Shown: positions 1 through 10,082 of the stretch, piece after piece
How positions within the stretch are numbered: the first letter of the stretch is position 1
Layout of the letters: every line of letters starts with the position of its first letter
Source of the DNA: Oryza sativa Japonica Group
Lineage: Eukaryota; Streptophyta; Magnoliopsida; Poales; Poaceae
Direction of reading: 5' to 3'
Assembly (NCBI RefSeq): GCF_034140825.1
Contig: NC_089035.1
Coordinates: 43,454,001 to 43,518,000 of the forward strand
Length of the DNA stretch: 64,000 nucleotides
Position numbers and translations under genes: made by a program
The notes under the pieces: model-generated
Seen by the model: only the letters and a program-made list of their open reading frames with translations
Told to the model about the DNA's origin: nothing
Databases searched by the model: none

Positions 1-391
1 AGATAACCTTTCTTTTTATATTGGCGGGAGTTTTTTTTCTCTTTCTCTACTATTATAAAAATTCACGATATTTTTGTCGATATTTTGGTACGTCATCCGT
101 GTATGAGTGGGTTTTTAAGTTCGTCTGCTTTTGGAAATACATATCTATATTTGAGTCGGTTTTTAAGTTCGTTTATTTTTGGAAATATATAAGGAGTCGT
201 ATAAGAAATCTCTTTAAAAAGACTCGCATGCTAACTTGATATGATCGGACTCCTAACTGCAACTCATTGTTTTCTAGAAATATATATATCCAAGCGAACT
301 CCCATAGTGAATTTTATCTTAACTAAACCATATAACAATAATAAGATTAAAATAAACTTCATCCGTTGCAACGCACGGGCATTTTTGCTAG
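1..391 (+). mobile_element. 3' end of a probable Helitron that begins left of the window
   Basis: The sequence ends in CTAG at 388-391 followed by a host T. Just before it lies a short palindrome-containing segment (CGTTGCAACG, 364-373) and the rice-type tail GCACGGGC, the arrangement of many rice Helitron 3' ends. Inside, two imperfect copies of a roughly 50-bp unit (about 105-190) share the core GTTTTTAAGTTCGT. No coding sequence is visible. The 5' end is outside the window, so family and autonomy cannot be judged. Confidence 0.5.
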
Positions 392-419
392 TTTACTAAA
401 AAATTGAAAATCTATACAT

Positions 420-830
420 ATTTTTTCTTAACTTTCAAATAAAATCTAAAACTTCCTAAGAAATTAAAATTCATTAAAAATGTAAAACTTCCAACTTGAG
501 ATTTGAAAACTTTCAAGTCAAATTTGAAAACTTTCAACTCGAAATTTAAAAACTTCCAAGTCAAATTTGAAAACATTCAACTCGAAATTTGAAAACTTTC
601 AAGTCAAATTTGAAACTTTCAATCTGAATTTTAAAACTTTCAATTTGAATATTGGAAACTTCCAACCCAAAATCAAAGACTTCCAACTCAAAAATTAAAA
701 ACTTCCAACTCATAATTCAAAAACTTTCAACCAAAATTTAAAAACTTTCAACCCAAAAATTAAAACTTTTAATTTGAATTTTTGAAATTTCAACTTGAAT
801 TTCAAAACTTTCAATCCGAATCTTAAAACA
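420..830. repeat. Diverged AT-rich tandem repeat
   Basis: A run of degenerate units of about 20-24 bp built on the pattern TTTGAAAACTTTCAACTCGAAA, repeated some 17 times with drift between CTTCCAA and CTTTCAA forms. It has no coding potential. It resembles the noncoding filler seen inside rice DNA transposons, but I cannot assign a parent element. Confidence 0.7.
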
Positions 831-1140
831 AATGCACCTAAATTTTTGAAAAATTTCAACTCAATTATTTATTTATTTATTATTTCATTATAAAGGACTA
901 CTTAACGCTAATTGTTACTCCTTGTTAGCGCTAACATTTGCTCTACGGCACTAGGCTGTGCGGTTGCCAGCCTGCCACGCGTGTATGGGCCGAAAAGTTG
1001 GGGAGTCGGACTGGGCTAGGAATACGATAAAAGAAAAAAAAGTGCTCGCGACCTACCCTTCTCGCGCGTCTGCACGAGCTAGGCATTCTCGAAATTTTAT
1101 GGTCATTATAAAATATCCCAAGGTATCTCAAGTTACTTAA
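831..1140. other. Noncoding interval, nothing identified
   Basis: AT-rich DNA with a GC-richer stretch around 940-1,090. The two overlapping short reading frames here lie on opposite strands and show no domain or codon signal. No gene is supported. Confidence 0.5.
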
Positions 1141-1172
1141 CTAGAAAAAGTGCCCGTGATTTGTAACGGGAA
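1141..1172 (-). mobile_element. Probable Helitron 3' terminus, minus orientation
   Basis: Read on the minus strand this segment has CCCGTTACAAATCACGGG (a short stem and loop), an AT spacer and terminal CTAG, followed by T. That is the rice Helitron 3' structure. The element would extend to the right, probably enclosing the MITE at 1,220-1,753. I could not locate its 5' TC end, so only the terminus is annotated. Confidence 0.5.
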
Positions 1173-1219
1173 GTGTAAAGATCAGAAAATTAAGGAAAAG
1201 TTGAGAAAGATTTACATTA

Positions 1220-1753
1220 GAGTAAAGTGCATTGGCGGTCCTTAATCTTGTAGGGTTGTGTCATATAGATCCCTAAACTCTTAAAATGCATATCCAGATC
1301 CCAGAACTTATCAAAGTGTATCATCTAAGTCTCAAATCGACACATCTCCTATAGGATCCTACGTGGCGCTGATGTGGCATGCCACATGGACGTGACATGT
1401 CCTTTTTTTTCTTCTTTTTTTCTTTTTCTTTTCCGTTTTCTTCCCATTCTTCTTTTTTTTCCTTTCTTCTGCTCAGGTCACACAGAAAGGAGAATAAAGG
1501 GGGGAAAAGAGAAGGAAAAAAAAGAAAAAGGAAAAAAAATTAAATAGGTCCCATTTGTCAGTCAAAATAATGCCACGTTATATCTGCGTGGCATGCCACA
1601 TTAGCGCCGCGTAGGATCCTAAAAGGGTTATGGCGATTTGGGACCTAGATGACACACTATAACAAGTTCTGGGATTTGGATATGCATTTTGAGAGTTTAT
1701 GGACTTAGATGACACACCCCTACAAGTTTAAGGACCGCATATACACTTTACTC
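1220..1753. mobile_element. MULE-type MITE with long terminal inverted repeats
   Basis: The element starts GAGTAAAGTG and ends CACTTTACTC. The inverted arms run about 170 bp each (about 1,220-1,395 and 1,575-1,753) at very roughly 80% identity by eye. They flank a purine/pyrimidine-rich core of CTTTTT and GAAAAA runs. Flanks are TTTACATTA (1,211-1,219) and TTTACAATA (1,754-1,762), a 9-bp target duplication with one mismatch, which points to the Mutator superfamily. No coding capacity. The arm divergence suggests an old insertion. Confidence 0.8.
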
Positions 1754-1762
1754 TTTACAATA

Positions 1763-2682
1763 TGTGATTAATTAAAATACAAATTTTCTAAAATATTTGG
1801 TATTTTTAAGTAGGTAGGTATATAATTAAATCAATTTACAAGTAAAATAAGTGTGAGAAATAAAATGATATGGTTAAATTTAATTTTATTAAATTCCCAT
1901 GATTAGTTACGCTCTTTGAATTTTATTGGAATTTTCAGAGCTTAATTGCTAATTTTAATAATACAAACATCATTTAACAATTATTTAATTAGAAAAAGGA
2001 ATCAAAATCCTCCCTTTTAGTTTGGGCCGAATATGGAAAAGTTTATAATTCTCCCTTCTCTCTATTCTATATGTCTGGTCTGTTTCCTTTCTCTGTTGAA
2101 GTCCATTTTGTGTCCTCCTACAATCGGGCCTATGAAATGATGTCCCAGAAAAAGTCTAATTTACGCCCAGTCGCTACAGTAGCTTCTTCAAGCTCCAGCC
2201 AGTAGCCCGGTCTACACCCGACGACACCCGAATCCCGCGTCCGATTCAACTAAACACGTGGAGATAATCTTAAATTAGTTGAGGGCTTTTGTTCTATATC
2301 TTCTACTCTATTTTTTCCCTCAAGAAATTGAAGGAAATCCCGTGAAAATCGCTCCCATATTAAGCTCGAACTCGAGTTTATCTCTCCAACGAACCCTAGT
2401 TTTTTTCTCTCCGGCGAACTCGAGTCCAATACAACCAAATTAGCGTGTTTACGGATGAAAACACGAAAAAAAAACAATGTAACGATCGGAAAGTTACGAA
2501 TTTTTTAATTAATTAAGATTAGTACTTTTAAAACTAAAAAAATACCAAATTAATTTTAGTAATAAAAAATATGGTACAATGACCCTACCTACGGACGTGT
2601 ATGCTCACGAAAAAATTGTTTCTGTTTTGAATTTATTTTGAAAGACTAACTCTGACGATTAAAAGTAGTATTCCTATTAGCA
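1763..2682. other. AT-rich noncoding interval
   Basis: No supported gene. The stretch 2,150-2,450 is less AT-rich and contains a 75-codon minus frame without recognisable features. The interval could be the body of the Helitron whose end is at 1,141, but this is not shown. Confidence 0.4.
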
Positions 2683-2691
2683 CTAAATAGT

Positions 2692-3104
2692 GAATTTTTT
2701 TTATTTATAATTTTTTTTATTAAAAGTTTTACAAAAATAATTTTCCATTTTGAAAATTGACGGAAATAGTCGCCTACCGCCCTCTGGGAGGGCGATTTTT
2801 AAAAATCGCCCTCCCAGAGGGCGGCGAAAATGACGTGGCAGACGGCCGTTCGCTCTCGGGCGACGGCCGTCAACGAAATTTGCAGGCGGCCCCCTTGCCG
2901 CCCTCCGCGAGGGCGATTTTATACTGTGCGGGGGGCCGCCTGCAAATGGGCGGCGAGGGGGGGCATGGAATTTTGCAGGCGGCCCCCTTGCCGCCCTCCG
3001 CGAGGGCGATTTTGTACTGTGCGGGGGGCCGCCTGCAAATGGGCGGCGAGGGGGCATGGAATTTTGCAGGCGGCCCCCTTGCCGCCCTGGGGGAGGGCGA
3101 TTTT
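2692..3104 (+). repeat. MULE-1 left terminal inverted repeat
   Basis: An AT-rich outer 75 bp is followed by a GC-rich inner part containing a 48-bp palindrome. After that come about 2.5 tandem copies of a roughly 90-bp unit that includes GGCGGCCCCCTTGCCGCCCT and GGGGGGCCGCCTGCAAATGG. It pairs with 10,083-10,495. Confidence 0.95.
2777..2824. repeat. 48-bp perfect palindrome in the MULE-1 TIR
   Basis: The sequence reads the same on both strands, with arms beginning CCGCCCTCTGGGAGGGCG and a centre of TTTTTAAAAA. The same palindrome occurs in the right TIR at 10,363-10,410. It could extrude a hairpin or be a two-fold protein binding site. Confidence 0.95.
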
Positions 3105-3115
3105 TGCCTCCCCCC

Positions 3116-3121
3116 TATAAA
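3116..3121 (+). promoter_or_regulatory. TATA box of the MULE-1 transposase gene
   Basis: TATAAA lies 12 bp inside the end of the left TIR, preceded by a CT-rich run. A 5' UTR intron follows: donor at 3,248 (CAG/GTATGC) and acceptor ending at 3,552, six bases before the start codon. MULE-2 has the same layout, so the promoter sits at the TIR boundary in both elements. Confidence 0.6.
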
Positions 3122-3557
3122 GCCCAGCCCCTCCCCTGTGAAATTTCATTATATTCACTAAAAATCCAAAAAAACGAAAGAGAGAGAGAGGGGAGGGCAG
3201 CAGAAGGGGAGCGGCGAAGCCCTGCTGGTTCGCTCACTTCATCACAGGTATGCTCCCATACATCTTTTGCATTTGTACTAATATATTACGTTTGAGTACA
3301 TATGTTGCGTTTTAGTTTTAGTTCCATATATTTTAGCAGATCTGTAGCACACAGCACATATGTGTAGATCCAGAGCATAGAATATAATAGTATGAATTGA
3401 GACATAGACAGTAGTGTTAATTGTAAGATGTAGTTTAGTTTGATCTGGAGAATGTAACCTACTTTTAGAAATTTAGAGAACAATATTGTAGAGAATGTAA
3501 CTTAGGGCGTAGTACAGAAATGCGAGGTTAACGCAGTTATTGTTTTCATCAGGCACA

Positions 3558-6269
3558 ATGTCAAGTAAGGTCACATTTCAGATAGTTCACGGTGAAGGAA
3601 ATATTAGATTTGGTCCAGATGGTGTTGATCTGTCAGATTTTGTAATGACATCTAAGGGCATCGATAGGCCTGCGGAGAGAACATTTCAGTCAATTTATAG
3701 TTGGTTGTTGAGAGGATTTAGAATAGACCAAGAAGTCTACACAATGTCAGTATCTGTTGTAGTGAGTCGTGCAATAGAAGGTTATTTTTGGGAACTAATG
3801 CCGATGGACAGCACTGCTGCTTGGAGACGGTATGTGGAAATGGCTTTTGAACGGTCATGGCCCCTCGTTATATTTGTGTCGGTACAAGAGAAAGATACAA
3901 ATGTTTCAATGCAAACCGAAGATGTGGAGGGTCCTAGCAATGCAGGGGATGTTGTTGGACCATCGATGCAAAATGAGGAAAATCAACCAAGGGAGGAGCA
4001 GGCCATGGGCATGGCGGATGAGGGGGAGAGAGTCGGTATAATTGTTGATGAAATGGAGAGGGAAGATTCGGATAATGAGCAAGCGGAGGACGACGCATCA
4101 TCCGATGAGGAAGGTGATGTAATGGCCACTGATTGGGCAAATGAGGACTTCTCTGGTCTTGTTATATCAGAGGGTGATCATGTACCCTGGGAGTATAAGG
4201 AGAACGAGGTAATTGAGGGTGCAAGGTATGCTCATAAGGATGAGATGAAGGAGGCGGTGAAGCATTGGGCAGTTTCATTGCAGAGAGAGTTTAGGGTGGT
4301 CAAGTCAACAAATTATGTGTATGAAGTGAGGTGCATGAAAGAAGATTGTCCGTGGCGTGTCCATGCATATAAGGGTAAATGGAATGATTATTGGAAAGTT
4401 AGCATTGTGACCGAGCACAAGTGCTACTTACAAGGGGTGGAGAAGTATCACCGAAACATCACTTCAGCTTTTGTGGCAAGTGAGATGTACAGCAGTGTTG
4501 TTGGTAACATTGGCTTTGAACCAAAATCAATTATTAGGCACATCGAGAACAAATTCAAGTACACCATAAGCTATGCAAAGGCCTGGAGAGCCAAACAAAA
4601 GATCATTGAGATGAGGTATGGCACATTTGAAGCTTCTTATGATAATTTGCCTCGTTTGTTAGCCACCATTGCCCAGAGGAATAATAATACTTACTATGAC
4701 CTACATACATTTACATCGGTTGAAGATCGAACAAAGAGTGTGCTGCAAAGAGCCTTTTTCTCATTGGGTGCTTGCATCAATGCTTTTGTGCATTGTCGAC
4801 CTGTTCTATGCATAGATGGAACTTTTATGACAGGTAAATACCGAGGTCAGATATTGACAGCAATTGGGTGTGATGGGAACAACCAGGTTCTACCTATGGC
4901 TTTCGCATTTGTAGAGAGCGAGAACACTGAAAGCTGGTACTGGTTCCTAGAGAGAGTGCACATTGCAGTGGTGCGTATGAGGCCCAACGTTTGCCTTATA
5001 CATGATCGTCATGCGGGTATGTTGCGGGCTATTGACTACTTGCAGAACGGTTGGGATGAGAAGGGACTTCCAGCTAAGTGGCCTGATGTTCGGAGTCGGT
5101 GGTGCATGCGTCACATGGGTGCAAATTTCTACAAGCAATTCAAGAACAAGCATCTTATGGATCTCTTTAAGAGGCTCTGTGCACAGAACCAAGAGAAGAA
5201 ATTTAATGAGTTGTGGGACAAGTTGGATGAGTTGACAACGAAGCAAACAGATGAGCAATCTCGCAGACCACAAGTTGAAGGTGACGAGCCTCCCATACCT
5301 CTTGGTGCATTACATGATGACCCACCAACAATGAGAAGGAGGTCAGGGTCGGCCATCAGAAATTTCTCTCAGTGGATTGAGAATGAGCCTAAGGAGAAGT
5401 GGGCTCTATTGTTCGACACCGATGGATCTCGGTATGGCATAATGACAACCAATTTGGCAGAGGTGTACAACTGGGTAATGCGAGGAGTTCGGGTACTTCC
5501 ATTGGTTGCTATTGTTGAATTCATCCTTCACGGCACGCAAGCCTACTTTAGGGATCGATACAAGAAAATTGGTCCGTCCATGGCCGATAACAACATAGTG
5601 TTTGGCAACGTAGTGACAAAGTACATGGAAGATAAAATCAAAAAGGCACGGAGACATAGAGTTGTTGCTCAAGGCACACAAGTGCATCGGTATGAAATAA
5701 TGTGTGTTGATAGGAGCAGGCGTGGTATCTATCGCAAGCAAGCCGTGCAGGAATGTATCTTGAAGGCGGATGGTGGATGTACCTGTAGTTGTATGAAGCC
5801 GAAGCTTCATCACCTTCCTTGCTCACACGTTCTTGCTGCTGCCGGTGATTGTGGCATATCTCCCAATGTGTACGTCTCAAATTATTTCAGGAAAGAAGCA
5901 ATCTTTCATACATGGAGTGAGGAGATATATGGGTTCGGGATCTCAGGATCTTACACAACGCTGAGTGCCCAAGTTTTTTATATTCCAGATCCATCTAAGT
6001 TAAGGGTGAAAAAGGGTCGACGCCAAACTAGACGCATCAGAAATGATATGGATGAGTCAGAAGCAGGTGGGAGGACTTTACGCTGCAGCAAGTGTGATCT
6101 GCGCGGCCATACTTACAAGAAATGCCCGAAGAATGCAGAAGTTCCAAGCGGCGCAGATGCTAGTCCATCTGGACAGGCAAGTGATGGTAGGCGACCACCT
6201 GGTGAAGGAACAACAAGCAGGCGCGCAAGGCCAAGGCGTCGTCGCGCAGCAGGCGATTCCATGGTGTAA
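3558..6269 (+). CDS. mudrA: MULE transposase (MURA-type), intact
   Basis: Encodes the transposase that would recognise the TIRs and catalyse excision and insertion in the nucleus. One open exon gives 903 residues, normal for the family. I chose the ATG at 3,558 because it follows a 5' UTR intron acceptor and matches the MULE-2 start (MSSKVTFQ against MSNKQIFQ). An acidic linker spans about residues 120-200. It is followed by a MuDR-type zinc-binding DNA-binding region with RCMKEDCPW and a distal EHKC. The MULE catalytic domain has Asp420 in CIDGTF and Asp483 in LIHDRHAG. The SWIM zinc finger starts at residue 741 (CTCSC ... PCSH). A CCHC knuckle occupies 843-857 (CSKCDLRGHTYKKCP), with a basic tail after it. 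No disruption is visible, so it may be functional. Confidence 0.93.
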   Translation: MSSKVTFQIVHGEGNIRFGPDGVDLSDFVMTSKGIDRPAERTFQSIYSWLLRGFRIDQEVYTMSVSVVVSRAIEGYFWELMPMDSTAAWRRYVEMAFERSWPLVIFVSVQEKDTNVSMQTEDVEGPSNAGDVVGPSMQNEENQPREEQAMGMADEGERVGIIVDEMEREDSDNEQAEDDASSDEEGDVMATDWANEDFSGLVISEGDHVPWEYKENEVIEGARYAHKDEMKEAVKHWAVSLQREFRVVKSTNYVYEVRCMKEDCPWRVHAYKGKWNDYWKVSIVTEHKCYLQGVEKYHRNITSAFVASEMYSSVVGNIGFEPKSIIRHIENKFKYTISYAKAWRAKQKIIEMRYGTFEASYDNLPRLLATIAQRNNNTYYDLHTFTSVEDRTKSVLQRAFFSLGACINAFVHCRPVLCIDGTFMTGKYRGQILTAIGCDGNNQVLPMAFAFVESENTESWYWFLERVHIAVVRMRPNVCLIHDRHAGMLRAIDYLQNGWDEKGLPAKWPDVRSRWCMRHMGANFYKQFKNKHLMDLFKRLCAQNQEKKFNELWDKLDELTTKQTDEQSRRPQVEGDEPPIPLGALHDDPPTMRRRSGSAIRNFSQWIENEPKEKWALLFDTDGSRYGIMTTNLAEVYNWVMRGVRVLPLVAIVEFILHGTQAYFRDRYKKIGPSMADNNIVFGNVVTKYMEDKIKKARRHRVVAQGTQVHRYEIMCVDRSRRGIYRKQAVQECILKADGGCTCSCMKPKLHHLPCSHVLAAAGDCGISPNVYVSNYFRKEAIFHTWSEEIYGFGISGSYTTLSAQVFYIPDPSKLRVKKGRRQTRRIRNDMDESEAGGRTLRCSKCDLRGHTYKKCPKNAEVPSGADASPSGQASDGRRPPGEGTTSRRARPRRRRAAGDSMV

Positions 6270-6563
6270 CAATGCTTTCGATTTAGGAAATAAAATGATG
6301 TAATGAGTGTTCGGACTAAATACTTCTATCGTGTAATTTCAATTCAATCTTGTTGTAATGAGTACCTCCGACTATTGTTGTACTAGTAGTATTGCGAACT
6401 ATTCGGTGTTGTATCATAATGTTATCGTGATGAGTGTTCGGACTAAACACTTTTGTTTGTTTGTACTCTTGTTTAATATGTGTTAGTAATTCGCTTATGA
6501 ACATTTATTACTTATGTTGAACTAATTATTTATATGTTTCTGATCAACCTATTTGATGCAGGT

Positions 6564-9328
6564 ATGGCGTACGACACACCGGCGCTGTTGAACCGTGGGA
6601 TTGACAGGAACCACCGCTCGTTCCTGTCAGCAGTCGAGGGTGCACAGCTCGGCACCTTCCGTCCACGCACGTCGCGCGAGTGGTTGCGTGTCGACCCCCG
6701 TCACGTTCCTTGGTACGCGTATGTTCACATTTGAACTCAACTTTGCTTTGTTTTGCACTTATGTTTGAAGTTTGCTCTATACAGGTTGCGTGCGGCAGGC
6801 CTTCTACCACTTTGTAGGCTTGTTGAGGCGGCGGCGGACGACCGTGACCCAGCGAAGCGGTGGGATGCAGACCGGTCACTCCTTGCCGCTCTTGTAGACC
6901 GCTGGAGACCTGAGACGCACACGTTCCACCTTCCCTGTGGGGAGATGGCTCCGACACTGCAGGACGTGTCGTACCTGCTCGGGCTACCGCTGGCGGGAGC
7001 ACCAGTTGGTCCCGTCGACGGTGTTTTTGGGTGGAAGGAGGATATCACTGCGCGCTTCGAGCAGGTGATGCGCCTTCCACACCTAGGACCGACCACCACC
7101 CTTCCTCCGTACTCTACAGTCGGGCTTAGCAAGGCTTGGTTGCTCCAGTTCACTGTAAGTAAATAAGTTGTTATTATCATACATGCTTATTTGCGACCGG
7201 ATGAGTGTTTTGTACTAACATTTCATTCTTAACTGTAGGCGGACCTTCTGCACCCTGACGCTGATGATTACTCGGTCCGACGCTCCCTTGAGGCGTACCT
7301 GTTGTGGTTGTTCGGGTAGGTGATGTTCACTAGCACCCACGGGCACGCTGTGGACTTCCGGCTGGTCCACTACGCACGGTCCATCGCGGATGCTCAGCCA
7401 CAGGACGTGCCGCAGTGGAGCTGGGGTTCTGCCGTGCTAGCAGCCACGTACCGTGCCCTCTGTGAGGCGTGCACGAAGACTGACGCGGGAGCGATCATCG
7501 CTGGCTGCCCTATGTTGCTTCAGCTTTGGGCAGCCGAGAGGTTTGCCATAGGGCGACCAGTGGTGGACAGCGCACCCTACGGGGTTGGTCGCAGCGCGCA
7601 GTGGCCAGAGGACGGTCCCACGATGGGGACTTACTGGTGTCGACGTGGGGTTAGTGCAACTTCGCTGCGTTATAAGTTTATCAGTCCTCTTCTTTTTTTT
7701 CCTTCACATAACATGTCTAATTCCTATCATGTTTATTGCAGCGTCGTTACGCTCACGTCCAGGTGAGACGTGGTTACCCGGACTTCGTGTTCGAGTTTGA
7801 CCGTCTCCAGCCGAGCGACGTCATCTGGGAGCCGTACACAGAAGAGGCCGTCGCTGCGAGAGCACCGCTAGGACTTTCGTCCTTGTGCACACGCGACCAG
7901 GCTTACTGGCTCACCATCCTGCCGATGGTGTTCGACATTTTCGTTGAGCCTCACTGCCCGCAGCGTGTGATGAGACAGTTCGGACTTAGGCAGGTGTTTC
8001 CGGGCAACGTGCAGCCGACCGTCCCCCCTGCCGACCACTCGTGAGTTCGGATTGTTCATTTCTAAATTTTTATGGTAATTACATCATCGAGCCATACAAT
8101 TTACCTCTCTTCACAGGTTGACTCGACGGGGACAGCTAGCAGGCGCACTTTGGGCTCCACGTGTACAGCAGTACGTTGACGACTGGGTGTTAGCTACAGA
8201 GGAGGTGATCAACGAGCTCTTCCCACACACGGAGGAGAACTACCGTGACTACCTTCGCTGGTACCTTCCTCGCACTCGTTCGCGTGTGACCTTCACTCCA
8301 GACGCCCCAGAGCCGCACGTTGCCGCTGTCACGGACGCGTATCCCACGCACCGTGACCGAGACTACTTCGTGGCGGTACGTCCAATTTGTATTACTTCCA
8401 ACAATTATGTCATTTATCTTGCATAATATAGGACAACTACTGAATTTTTTATTTCCATCTTGCATAGGCTGATGCGGCACGGGATATCAGTGCCGATATC
8501 ACCGCAGTCCAGGTGAGGTTGAACAGAGGTTTGCACTTGACTGACGTTGAGCAGAGGGCGACCTTCGACCGGATGCAGGAGAAGATGCGTGCGGTCATGC
8601 GCGTCTTCTCCTGTCGCAGCGCCGTGGACGTCGTACCTCCAGCTGGTCCGGTACACCCACGGCCTCGCGCGCCTACCGTCGGAGCAGGACCTCGTTTGTC
8701 TTCGAGCGCCCCTAGCTTCGGAGCAGTGCGACCTACAGCACCGGTTTCGCACGGTACAGTTCAGCCCAGATATTAGTTCATTTTTGTTTCAGCTTTTGCA
8801 CGAATGTGTCACCATGTTTTAACTGCACGTTTCCTCATCGCAGGACCTCGTCTGCATTCGAGCGCGTTCGTAGGCACGACCGGCGCTTCCGCGAGCTCCG
8901 CAGGGGCGTTCGCCACCTCTTCGGGCGCGTTCGCCAGCTCTTCGTCCCACGGAGCGTCGATCCCTCACCCACACGGTACTTTACTTTTTATTAATACTGT
9001 TAAATACCTGTACGAAACTGATGGTCCTTGTCCAGCAGGATTTGCAGCCGGGATCTTCGGTACTGGGGCCTCTTCGTCTCACGCCGGTAGGACTGGTCCT
9101 ACTAGCCAGTTCTACGACGACGACTTGCACGGTGCAGACCACCAGGACGTACTAGTCTCCTCTCAGCTTGGAGGAGCTCCAGAGGCGCACACTCAGGAGC
9201 AGCCAGAGGTCACACCTGTACAGGCAGGACGGGTTGGCCGTGCCGTACCCCCGGACCGACTCACGTACTCCCAGGGGCACATTAGGGCGCAGGGTAGGAG
9301 GGACAGGGGTAAGAGGCCTCGTCAGTAG
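6564..9328 (+). pseudogene. Plant mobile domain (PMD) protein gene of MULE-1, one nonsense codon
   Basis: Relative of the plant mobile domain family (MAIN/MAIL1 type), which occurs both as host genes and on transposons. Its role in transposition is unknown. Eight exons fit GT-AG signals and frame: 6564-6712, 6785-7154, 7239-7649, 7742-8040, 8117-8375, 8468-8753, 8844-8975, 9039-9328, or 732 codons with the stop. Family hallmarks include FHLPCGEMAPTLQDVSYLLG and VPQWSWGSAVLAA. Codon 200 is TAG (7,317-7,319) where the MULE-2 copy has Trp in LFGWVMF; otherwise the frame is open. The C-terminal tail is Ala/Ser/Gly-rich and ends with VPPDRLTYSQGHIRAQ and a basic cluster, also present in the MULE-2 copy. 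It starts about 300 bp after the transposase stop, on the same strand. The start follows a likely 5' UTR acceptor (GATGCAG). Confidence 0.85.
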
Positions 9329-10082
9329 TGTTCTACCTCTTCAGTCCTTATGTGACCGTTTCTTTTGGCTTACAAACTTGTAAAGCAGTACTACTTTTGC
9401 TATTACTACTGCAGTACTACTTGTGTTTGTCTCGTCTACGTAGTTCTTTTCATTCATATGGTGCTTGAACAACTTATGCTCACAACAACACACTTTCGGC
9501 GCTTCACGGTAGTGCCATATCCAGTAGCGCGCACAGTCCACAACAGCACACATGAAAAGCGGCAGCTCGAGTTATCACTATCAACTTTCGGCGCTGCCTG
9601 TTGACATAAAGTGAATCACGCCCACGCGTGATCGTCTTGTCACATCTAATGAATAATGTATCTCATTGAGTTCACATATATTGCACTGAAAACGACGCTA
9701 TATAATTGACAATCTGAAGGCAACCTCTTCATATCTTCTTTCCAACTACCACACCACACACGAAAATGGAAGCCTATTAATTGGTAATACGTAATCTAGA
9801 ATTGAGATTATGTACAACATTCTTCACTACAATTTTACATTTTGGCAGCAAACCAAATATGATCAAATGCAATTTTACCTTACCAAATATTTGGTAGTGC
9901 CAAAACTTGCTTATATTTTGGCATTAACAAAATATTTGTACGGTAACATTCCAAATATGCCCTAAAAAATAATAAAATTGTATTTTACCAGTCTTGGAGA
10001 TTTTAATCTTGTATAGTTTTCAATATAAAAAGATTTGATAACTATTGATATTTATATACAAAAAAAATATAGAGCACAGTAC
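9329..10082 (+). other. MULE-1 subterminal noncoding region with CTTTCGGCGC motifs
   Basis: This lies between the PMD stop and the right TIR and has no supported gene. Exact copies of CTTTCGGCGC occur at 9,493-9,502 and 9,585-9,594. The same 10-mer, in the same element-relative position and orientation, is repeated four times in MULE-2. The rest is AT-rich, with repeated CCAAATAT-like words around 9,850-9,960. Confidence 0.7.

Noticed and set aside
2757-3161. Open frames of 80-134 codons in the MULE-1 TIRs on both strands
   Set aside because: They follow from GC-rich tandem units repeated in both TIRs. The peptides are repetitive and appear in every frame.
5406-5813. 135-codon frame antisense to the transposase
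   Set aside because: Shadow of the conserved plus-strand transposase; no features.
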